From positions 1-6,176 of the forward strand of contig JAEZSJ010000118.1 in NCBI GenBank assembly GCA_023443985.1: a stretch of 6,176 bases of DNA, written 5' to 3'. The first letter of the stretch is position 1. Each line of letters starts with the position of its first letter. A program made the position numbers and the translations under genes. The stretch is from Verrucomicrobiota bacterium (GTDB taxonomy: Bacteria > Verrucomicrobiota > Verrucomicrobiia > Opitutales > Opitutaceae). The notes beneath the pieces were generated by a model. It was not told the origin of the DNA. It saw nothing but the letters and a program-made list of their open reading frames with translations, and did not search any database. This document shows positions 1 to 6,176 of the stretch, in pieces.

Positions 1-577
1 GCTGGTCGCGGATGCGCACGATCTGCCCGACCGGGCTGGTCCCCGGGAAAAGCGCATCGGCCACGTCGAACCCCAGCACGACCACATTGCGGCCGCCGCG
101 CGACTCGGTCTCGTTGAAGAAACGCCCCTCGAGCATGTCGCCCCGCCCGATCCGCGGGAACTGCGAGGTCGTGCCGAGCGTGTAGACGCCGTTCACCGCG
201 TAGTCGCCCCGGAAGACGTTCGTCATCATCTCGTCGCAGGGGACCGCAAGCTTGAGCGGCAGGTCCGGGTGCGCGGCGAGGTACGCGTTGATCTGTTCGG
301 CGTAGTCGGTGCGGATCTTCGGCCGGTTGTGGAAGTTCCACCAGTCTTCGATGTCGCGCCACGGCCATTTGGTGACGTAGAGGATGTCCTCGCCCACGAC
401 CGCGAGGCTGTCGTTCACCCCGCGGTCGATGCCGCTGACCGCGCTTCCCATCAGCGTGATCGCGACGATGCCGATGATCACGCCCAGGGCGGTGAGGAAC
501 GACCGCATGCGGTTCGCGTGGATCTGCTGCCCCGCGATCCGGACCGACTCGGTGAACTCGAAGAGAAGGCGCTTCAC
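1..577 (-). CDS. MacB/FtsX-type ABC transporter permease, N-terminal part (cut by window edge)
   Basis: This is the inner-membrane permease of a MacAB-type exporter; 192 codons are visible and the C-terminus lies beyond base 1. A short amphipathic N-terminus is followed by the family's typical segment RMRSFLTALGVIIGIVAITL (about residues 23-42), which starts the first membrane helix. A large periplasmic domain (MacB_PCD type) follows, ending here with GDMLEGRFFNETESR and VVVLGFDVADALFPGTSPVG (about residues 147-184), a pattern well known in this family. The usual three C-terminal helices are not in view. The start is a GTG at 577. No in-frame ATG lies just upstream, the next ATG (residue 24) would cut into the conserved region, and no clear Shine-Dalgarno site is present. 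It lies 44 bases after the ATPase stop, and ATPase and permease are separate proteins, unlike the fused E. coli MacB. An aromatic cluster WPWRDIEDWW occurs at residues 71-80. Family assignment is secure; the substrate is unknown. Confidence 0.9.
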   Translation of the reverse strand, partial: MKRLLFEFTESVRIAGQQIHANRMRSFLTALGVIIGIVAITLMGSAVSGIDRGVNDSLAVVGEDILYVTKWPWRDIEDWWNFHNRPKIRTDYAEQINAYLAAHPDLPLKLAVPCDEMMTNVFRGDYAVNGVYTLGTTSQFPRIGRGDMLEGRFFNETESRGGRNVVVLGFDVADALFPGTSPVGQIVRIRDQ

Positions 578-621
578 GTCGATGACGGGTTGCTGATGGC
601 GGGATGCGGGGGCGGACGGGC

Positions 622-1359
<738 letters not shown>

Positions 1360-1369
1360 GACGGCGCGC

Positions 1370-2758
1370 TCACTTCTTCTCGACGGAGGCCGTCTTCGCG
1401 CCCTCGGTCCCCGGCTTCGTGGACACCAGTATCTTCGAGCCGTCCTTCAGGTCGCGCGTGATCGCCCCGTAGCTGCCGGAGACGACCTCCTCGCCCTCCT
1501 GCAGACCCGCGGTGACCTCGATGTGCGTGTGGTCGAGGATCCCGGTCTCGACACCGCGCTGCACGACCTTGTCGCCTTGGCGCACGAAGACCACTCGTTG
1601 CAGCCGGTCGCGGTCGAGGCGTTCCTGCTCCCGGCGCTGCGCATCGCTCACGGCGATCGCCGCGCCGGCGCCCTGCCGCTCGGCCTTCTCGCGCTCCCGC
1701 TCGGCCTGCAGCTGCTCCTGCGTCTGGTTGGTCTCGCGCACCCGCGTCGTCACGCTCTGGATCGGCACCGCGACAGCGTGCTCGACCGTCTTCGTCATGA
1801 TGTCGGCCGTGGCGCTCATGCCGGGGCGCAGTTGCATCGCCGGCTCGCGCACGCTGATGCGCACCTCGAAGTTCGTCACCTCGTCCTGGGTGGCGGCGCC
1901 GGCCGTGCGGGCGGTGTTCGCGATTTCGCGCACCGTGCCGAGCACCTCACGGCCCTGGAAGGCGTCGACCCGCACCCGGGCCTTGTCACCGATCTTCACG
2001 TTGATCACGTCGTTCTCGTTCACGTTGACGCGCACCTCCATCTTCTCGAGGTCGGCCACGCGAAGGATCTCGGTGCCGGAGAACTGGCCGGTGGCGACGA
2101 CGCGCTCGCCGAGCTTGCTGTTCAACACGCTCACGGTGCCGTCGCGGGGAGAGAGGATGGTGGTCTTGGAGAGGCGGTCCTCGGCCTGGCTGAGGGCGCT
2201 CTGGGCGCCGAGCAGGTTGGCGCGGGCCGCCTCGACATTGGCGCGCGCGACCCGCACGGCGGAACGGCCGGCGTTGTATTCAGTCTCCGAAACAAGCCCG
2301 CGCTGCCGCAGGGTCTCGGTCTGGACAAAATCGAGTTCGGCCTTCTCGGCCTGCGCCTCGCCCTGCAGCAACGCCGCCCGGGCCGCGGCGACCACCGCCT
2401 GCTGCTGCTCCACCATCGCCTGGTAGTAGTCGGGCTTGATGCGGGCGAGCAGGTCGCCCTGCTTCACCTCCTGGCCCTCCACGATCGGCAGCTCGATGAT
2501 CTCGCCGGCCACCTCGCCGGAGATCTTCACCTCGACTTCGGGCTGCACGCGGCCGGTCGCGGACACGAGCTGGGTGAGGGTCTTCACCACCGCCTTCTCG
2601 GTCGTGACGGTGATCGGGCGCGTGCCCCGCGCCTTGCCCCCGGCGATCGCCAGCACGGCGATGATGGCGACACAACCGCCGATGATCCAGTAGAGCTTCT
2701 TGCGGCTCTTGCGGGGTTTGGTCGCGGGGGAACGGAGCGGAGAATCGGGCGAGGCCAT
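1370..2758 (-). CDS. MacA/HlyD-type periplasmic adaptor (membrane fusion protein)
   Basis: This is a 462-residue adaptor linking the inner-membrane ABC exporter to an outer-membrane channel. A basic N-terminus (KPRKSRKK, 14-21) precedes one membrane anchor (about 23-41). Next come the first half of the lipoyl-like domain (about 70-110, [20 protein letters not shown]), an Ala/Gln/Glu-rich alpha-helical hairpin (about 111-197), the second lipoyl half ([19 protein letters not shown], 202-220), a beta-barrel (about 240-325, including [11 protein letters not shown]) and a membrane-proximal domain (about 326-445). The last is interrupted by a highly charged, Glu/Arg/Gln-rich segment at about 341-388. 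I chose the ATG at 2758. The frame is open further upstream to a TTG at 2809, but those 17 residues look unlike a signal and the anchor sits naturally after the ATG. No clear Shine-Dalgarno site is seen. It is the first gene of the exporter operon, 10 bases before the ATPase. Possible substrates of the family include macrolides, peptides and siderophores; none can be deduced here. Confidence 0.94.
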   Translation of the reverse strand: MASPDSPLRSPATKPRKSRKKLYWIIGGCVAIIAVLAIAGGKARGTRPITVTTEKAVVKTLTQLVSATGRVQPEVEVKISGEVAGEIIELPIVEGQEVKQGDLLARIKPDYYQAMVEQQQAVVAAARAALLQGEAQAEKAELDFVQTETLRQRGLVSETEYNAGRSAVRVARANVEAARANLLGAQSALSQAEDRLSKTTILSPRDGTVSVLNSKLGERVVATGQFSGTEILRVADLEKMEVRVNVNENDVINVKIGDKARVRVDAFQGREVLGTVREIANTARTAGAATQDEVTNFEVRISVREPAMQLRPGMSATADIMTKTVEHAVAVPIQSVTTRVRETNQTQEQLQAEREREKAERQGAGAAIAVSDAQRREQERLDRDRLQRVVFVRQGDKVVQRGVETGILDHTHIEVTAGLQEGEEVVSGSYGAITRDLKDGSKILVSTKPGTEGAKTASVEKK

Positions 2759-2881
2759 GAGCGTGACTATTGGGGTTTGCTGAATGCCGCCATCGGACTG
2801 CGGTGTCAAAGGTCACCGAGCCGACGGCAGGCGACCGTGACGATCGGCGTGACAAGGGGACAAGCGGTGCCGAGCGGTCCG

Positions 2882-2915
2882 CGCGAGCCGGGCCGCGGTG
2901 GCGCCCCGGCTCGTG
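2882..2915 (-). terminator. GC-rich hairpin after slyD, possible terminator without U-tract
   Basis: A perfect 9-bp inverted repeat, CGAGCCGGG at 2884-2892 and CCCGGCTCG at 2905-2913, encloses a 12-base loop. The stem can extend by a G-U and a C-G pair to 2882/2915. It starts about 20 bases after the slyD stop and lies well before the adaptor start, where a terminator would be expected. No run of T follows the stem on the minus strand, so it is not a classic intrinsic terminator. It could act with Rho or protect the 3' end of the slyD message. A 10-bp palindrome, CCGGATCCGG, lies beside it at 2918-2927. The structure is seen directly; the role is inferred. Confidence 0.4.
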
Positions 2916-2935
2916 AACCGGATCCGGCCCGCGGC

Positions 2936-3550
2936 TCAGTGGCGGCCGCCGCAGCCACAACCACCGTGGCCGTGTTCGTGGCCCTCGTCGTGCCGGTGGC
3001 CGCGCCCGCCACAGCAACCATCGCCGTGTTCGTGGTCGTGCCCCTCGCCATGTTCGTGGTGATGATGCTCGTGGCCGTGGTGGTGATGGTGGCCGCCCTC
3101 CGGGTGCGCGTGACCGTGGTCGAGTTCATCCTGCCGCGCGGGGCGCACGTTGAGCACCTCCACGTCGAAGATCAGATCCTGGCCGGCCAAAGGGTGATTG
3201 CCGTCGAGTGTGACCTCGTCGCCCTCGATGGCCATCACGGTGACGATCGCGGCGTGGCGATCGCCATCGGTCTGGAACATGTCGCCGATGTTCAGCTTCT
3301 CGACCGGGAGGCGGTTGCGGGCGACCTTGCGGACGAGCTCGGGGTCGCGTTTGCCGTAGGCCTTCTCGGCGGCGACCATGATCACGCGCTTGGTGCCGGC
3401 GGGCAGGCCGGTGAGCGCCTCCTCCAGACCATCGATGATCTGGCCGGAGCCCTCGAGATACAGGATCGGCTCACCGCCGATGGAGGCGTCGAGCAACTGG
3501 CCCTGGTGGTTGCGGAGTGTGTAGTGGAAGGAAACGACAGAACGGGTCAT
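2936..3550 (-). CDS. slyD: SlyD-type FKBP peptidyl-prolyl cis-trans isomerase with His/Cys-rich metal-binding tail
   Basis: This 204-residue cytoplasmic prolyl isomerase and folding helper is close in length to E. coli SlyD (196). The FKBP domain is formed by residues 1-65 and 120-135, with the start VVSFHYTLRNHQGQLLDAS and the core GSGQIIDGLEEALTGLPAG. The insert-in-flap chaperone domain lies between (about 66-120). It begins with AYGKRDPELV and ends at the SlyD hallmark DGNHPLAGQDLIFDVEVLNV (116-135). Residues 144-204 form a tail with 23 His and 4 Cys (C179, C180, C198, C200). It contains CCGG and GGCGCGG motifs that closely recall the nickel-binding tail of E. coli SlyD. In that protein the tail binds Ni and other metals and supports hydrogenase maturation; no hydrogenase gene is visible here. 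The ATG at 3550 is chosen because it gives the standard FKBP N-terminus; no Shine-Dalgarno site precedes it. The gene stands between two spacers with hairpins, so it is probably transcribed on its own. Confidence 0.95.
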   Translation of the reverse strand: MTRSVVSFHYTLRNHQGQLLDASIGGEPILYLEGSGQIIDGLEEALTGLPAGTKRVIMVAAEKAYGKRDPELVRKVARNRLPVEKLNIGDMFQTDGDRHAAIVTVMAIEGDEVTLDGNHPLAGQDLIFDVEVLNVRPARQDELDHGHAHPEGGHHHHHGHEHHHHEHGEGHDHEHGDGCCGGRGHRHDEGHEHGHGGCGCGGRH

Positions 3551-3574
3551 GACGGTGGAGGTTGCGGGCGCCGG

Positions 3575-3595
3575 AGCCGGACAACTCGTCCGGCT
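3575..3595 (-). other. Perfect 8-bp hairpin between the DUF3857 gene and slyD
   Basis: AGCCGGAC at 3575-3582 and GTCCGGCT at 3588-3595 form a perfect 8-bp stem with a 5-base loop. The hairpin lies about 98 bases after the stop of the upstream gene and 25 bases before the slyD start. No T-run follows it on the minus strand. It could be a weak or Rho-assisted terminator of the upstream gene, or a leader structure in the slyD message close to the ribosome-binding region. The repeat is seen directly; the function is not shown. Confidence 0.35.
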
Positions 3596-3692
3596 GGCCG
3601 CCGCCCGGCAGGCAGGTCCGCAGGTTCAGGGGTGGCCCCGAACAAGCGCAAGCCCGATCAGGGGGTGTCGAAGACCCAAGAGCCTCGCGGTC

Positions 3693-5840
3693 TCAGTTCG
3701 GCAGCCCGCTCGTCGCCTTGAGCCGGATGGCCTGGGCATCAGCGTTGTGCAACTCCTCGAAGAGGCGCTGCACCGATGGATAGGCCTCGGCGCGGAATGT
3801 CGTGATGCAATTGCCGCCCAACACAAAATCACGCCGGTACGTCAGCACACGGCTGCGGCGGTCGAATTCGACGCGGTAGCTTGCCCCGAGCGCCTTTCCC
3901 CCGTCACCCACCACGGCCGGCGCGCGGGCGTTATCCAGGTCGAAGCCGTCCGGCAGCACGATCTCGATGTCGTCATGCTCCTGCCACGCATACGGAAACT
4001 GGATCGGATACTTCCGCTGCGGCTCAACGAACAACGCCGGTTGGCCGCTCGCGAAGTACGACGGGGCGAACGCCAGCCGCCCTTCGCTGCACGCCGCAAA
4101 GTTGCGAACCACGACCCGATACCGCACAGCCAGCGGCAGCTTACGGCTGTGCAGATTCGCATAGGAAAGGGCCTCGACCTCCGCCCCGGGCAGGCGCTTG
4201 ACGAGCGCCGCCATGAAATCGGCCGCGGCCTTCGACTCATCTTGTCGCCAATAGCGTTCCTTCCGTTCCATCGCGAGATGCCCAGTGTAGGTCTCCTCCA
4301 CTTCCCCTTGGAGTGTGCCATCCGGCAGGAGCGTGAAACGGCCTTTCCGCTGCAGCTGGGACGACTCGGCCCGCCCCACCGGCAGTCGTATGAACTCGCC
4401 CTTCTTGCCGTCGCAGCGGTACGCCGACGCCCCCTCGCAACGCCTATCGATCATGCCATACGGGACCAGATAATCGCCCGGCGAGAAACAGCGCCACACC
4501 CCACCGACCTCGACGCCCGCCGTGCGCAAGCTCAGATGGGGAAAGCCGTATGGCATCTGGATGTGGGTCAGCTGCGATTTCGGGGCATAGGCCCAGAGCT
4601 GAACGCGGTACCCGGCGGCGCGGGCCAGCGCAGCGAACAGTAGTGTGTTCTCGTTGGGTCCGCCTGCACGCGCAGCCAGCACTTCCGGTGCAGCCGAAAG
4701 CGGTCGGTTGTACCGGCGCCGCTGCCACTGTTTGGTCTCCTTCAACGGGTCCTGCTTGGCCGCAAGCGCCTCCGCCGAATCGTCCCACCTGAAATTGAGT
4801 ATCTCCTCCTGGCAGAAGTCGTACAGCCGGCGGAGTTTCTCGTCGTCGGTCTTCGCCCCTTGCAGGAGTTCGGCGCACTTGGCCCGGATCGCGGCATCCG
4901 GAGCCGTGCGGTTCGCGAACCGTTCCGCCATCCAAGTGCGCCACATCGCCCACTGGGCTTCGCTGTTTCCTTCGGGATGGATCTGAAGCGCGGACAACCA
5001 GACGCGATGATCCAGTTGCGCCGGCATGAGCGTCTCGGGTTCAAACGCCGGGAGCTTGCGCATCACGACATCGCCTCCATCCGGCCGGTACTTCACCTCG
5101 GCATCGGGACAGTTGGCCCAGGAGATGAACATCCTCGGGGTTCGAGCACTCCCCAATGTCTGGCGAAACGCGCTGCCCACATGATTAAAGTACGAGAATC
5201 GGAACTCGCGCACCGGCATCGACTCCTGGGGATGGAGCGCCCGGATCGGAGTCATCTCGTAGAAACGGCTATGGTGTTTCTTGTCCTTGATCGTGCGTAA
5301 CCGAAATTCGAACATGTCACCAGGACTCGGGCTGGGGAGCCTGAATTTCAGGCGCCGCACAGGGGCGCCGTTCGCCCCGATTGTATCGCAGTTTTCGATC
5401 TCCTCCGCGGACAATTCCCGGGAGGTTCCATCGGGGTGCAGCACGCGCGCGGCGACGTCGCTCACCTCCTGTTCCATCGGGTAGATCGCCTCGATCGCCC
5501 CGAGACGCGCCGCTGCAGCCGCAGTGTAGATCTTTGCCCGAAAGAAGCGCTCCGTCTCCATCTGGGCCGGCTCGATCATATCCATCGGCCTCCCTCCGGG
5601 CATCAGGTCGCCACGCTCCTCCACCCTGTACGTCGACAATAGCACCTCGGCATCGGCGCCCGGAAACGCCGCCGACTCCTTCGCCTCGAGATCCGCCGGA
5701 GCAACCGGCTCCCACTTGGCGGCCCGCGCACCGGTCGGACCGGCGCACAAGCCGGCCAGCAAGAGCACTCGAGCAGCGACGCGCAGCAGGCGCGCGTGGC
5801 CATCTTGGAGAAGCGATGGGGCAACAATGCGAAGGCTCAT
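3693..5840 (-). CDS. Secreted DUF3857/transglutaminase-like protein with degenerate catalytic site
   Basis: This 715-residue protein is probably exported to the periplasm. The N-terminus has a signal peptide: hydrophobic core about 21-34 (AARVLLLAGLCAG), cleavage probably after GARAA near residue 41, and no lipobox. A beta-rich N-terminal region resembles DUF3857. It includes TERFFRAKIYTAAAAARLG and the segment ending RLPSPSPGDMFEFRLRTIKD (up to about 185). A helical segment (about 315-350, AKTDDEKLRRLYDFCQEEI) leads into a transglutaminase-like core at about 385-460. There APEVLAARAGGPNENTLLFA occupies the place of the usual GDCKDK-type Cys motif, and FPHLSL keeps a histidine (H435). RCFSPGDYLVPYG has Ser (S453) where the family usually has the Asp of a DPT/DPG motif. 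A beta-rich C-terminal part ends YPSVQRLFEELHNADAQAIR, a common ending in these proteins. The ATG at 5840 is chosen because it gives the signal peptide; the frame is open upstream only to a TTG at 6017. A GGA close to the start is the only possible ribosome site. The partner and substrate are unknown. Confidence 0.85.
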   Translation of the reverse strand: MSLRIVAPSLLQDGHARLLRVAARVLLLAGLCAGPTGARAAKWEPVAPADLEAKESAAFPGADAEVLLSTYRVEERGDLMPGGRPMDMIEPAQMETERFFRAKIYTAAAAARLGAIEAIYPMEQEVSDVAARVLHPDGTSRELSAEEIENCDTIGANGAPVRRLKFRLPSPSPGDMFEFRLRTIKDKKHHSRFYEMTPIRALHPQESMPVREFRFSYFNHVGSAFRQTLGSARTPRMFISWANCPDAEVKYRPDGGDVVMRKLPAFEPETLMPAQLDHRVWLSALQIHPEGNSEAQWAMWRTWMAERFANRTAPDAAIRAKCAELLQGAKTDDEKLRRLYDFCQEEILNFRWDDSAEALAAKQDPLKETKQWQRRRYNRPLSAAPEVLAARAGGPNENTLLFAALARAAGYRVQLWAYAPKSQLTHIQMPYGFPHLSLRTAGVEVGGVWRCFSPGDYLVPYGMIDRRCEGASAYRCDGKKGEFIRLPVGRAESSQLQRKGRFTLLPDGTLQGEVEETYTGHLAMERKERYWRQDESKAAADFMAALVKRLPGAEVEALSYANLHSRKLPLAVRYRVVVRNFAACSEGRLAFAPSYFASGQPALFVEPQRKYPIQFPYAWQEHDDIEIVLPDGFDLDNARAPAVVGDGGKALGASYRVEFDRRSRVLTYRRDFVLGGNCITTFRAEAYPSVQRLFEELHNADAQAIRLKATSGLPN

Positions 5841-6059
5841 TATATCCGATACTCGAAGACGCGTGGGCGGGGGTTCGTCGTCTGACTGCGCGAACTCCAG
5901 ATCGTACTCGCGGCATCGAAACACCGCTTTGCTGTGACACACACCGACCGACGGGCGTGAGCATGTTGGTGCTGCCAGATGGGAGACGAGCGAAATACAC
6001 CAGCCGAATACCTTCAACCGCCCTCCCCCAGTCCTCCGTCCACCGCCCCCGCCTCGACT

Positions 6060-6176
6060 TCACAACGCCGCTTCAATCGCAGCCGCCACCTCCGCGACCA
6101 GCAGGGGGATCGGGTTGCCCTTCATGCTGCTCGCCGCGGCGGCCTTCTCGACCAGCGTCGCCACATCCTCGCCACG
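6060..6176 (-). CDS. C-terminal end of a probable iron-containing alcohol dehydrogenase (cut by window edge)
   Basis: An open frame enters from the right edge and ends with TGA at 6062-6060, giving the last 38 residues of a protein. The sequence contains EKAAAASSMKGNPIPLLVAE and ends in AAAIEAAL. The small-residue run followed by KGNPIPL and a terminal helix recalls the C-terminus of group III, iron-containing alcohol dehydrogenases (NAD(P)-dependent alcohol/aldehyde interconversion in the cytoplasm). The metal-binding His/Asp and nucleotide-binding residues lie outside the window, so this rests on tail resemblance alone. It is separated from the next gene by 219 bases and is probably a different transcription unit. 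Confidence 0.55.
   Translation of the reverse strand, partial: RGEDVATLVEKAAAASSMKGNPIPLLVAEVAAAIEAAL

Noticed and set aside
2780..2809. TTGACA at 2809-2804 on the minus strand as a -35 box for the exporter operon
   Set aside because: The hexamer is perfect and well placed, but at a 16-18 base spacing the candidate -10 (CATTCA or neighbours) matches the consensus poorly. It remains possible but is not supported enough to list.
2759..2809. N-terminal extension of the adaptor to a TTG at 2809
   Set aside because: The 17 extra residues are unlike the family's N-terminus, and the TTG is part of the TTGACA hexamer. The ATG at 2758 gives the usual short basic region before the membrane anchor.
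3663..3677. Small inverted repeat GGGT...ACCC just after the DUF3857 stop, as a terminator
   Set aside because: The stem is only 4 bp with a 7-base loop and no T-run follows on the minus strand.
3549..4643. Plus-strand open frame (364 codons) opposite the DUF3857 gene
   Set aside because: It is a shadow frame with no recognisable motif. The minus strand carries a signal peptide and conserved domains over the same bases.
5838..5844. TATAATG on the minus strand at the start of the DUF3857 gene, read as a -10 box
   Set aside because: A start site from this box would fall downstream of the ATG and remove the signal peptide. No -35 match lies 17 bases upstream (CCCACG).
5841..6017. N-terminal extension of the DUF3857 protein to a TTG at 6017
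   Set aside because: The extension has no signal-like or conserved sequence and would bury a clear signal peptide that begins at the ATG at 5840.
5317..6063. Minus-strand open frame (248 codons) overlapping the start of the DUF3857 gene and the gap upstream
   Set aside because: Most of it overlaps the better-supported frame out of register. Its composition is Arg/Ser/Gly-rich and nothing recognisable appears in the part unique to the gap.

Overview
The window is GC-rich bacterial DNA in which every gene I can support lies on the minus strand, so transcription runs from high to low coordinates. I infer a Gram-negative organism: there is a MacA-type periplasmic adaptor, a MacB-type exporter and a secreted DUF3857-type protein. 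The protein style (high GC, split MacB, DUF3857 protein with a degenerate transglutaminase core, few Shine-Dalgarno sites) suggests Verrucomicrobiota, perhaps an Opitutaceae relative. That placement is a guess from general resemblance, not a search.

Layout in the order of transcription: (1) 6176-6060, the last 38 residues of a gene that looks like an iron-containing alcohol dehydrogenase. (2) 6059-5841, a 219-base gap with a G-rich strand and no gene I can support. (3) 5840-3693, a large secreted DUF3857/transglutaminase-like protein whose catalytic residues look degenerate. (4) 3692-3551, a 142-base spacer with a perfect 8-bp hairpin. (5) 3550-2936, a SlyD-type FKBP peptidyl-prolyl isomerase with a long His/Cys-rich metal-binding tail. 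(6) 2935-2759, a 177-base spacer with a strong 9-bp GC hairpin, probably a transcription boundary. (7) 2758-1370, a MacA/HlyD-type membrane fusion protein. (8) 1359-622, a MacB/LolD-type ABC ATPase. (9) 577-1, the N-terminal part of a MacB/FtsX-type permease that runs off the left edge.

Genes 7-9 form one operon for a tripartite-type exporter: adaptor, ATPase and permease, with gaps of 10 and 44 bases. The outer-membrane TolC-like partner is not in the window. SlyD and the DUF3857 protein each sit behind longer spacers and are probably separate units. The long plus-strand open frames opposite these genes are shadows of GC-rich coding sequence. I saw no RNA gene, mobile element or CRISPR array. 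Most of the window is ordinary chromosomal content. The points worth a second look are the degenerate transglutaminase core, the SlyD tail and the charged insertion in the adaptor.
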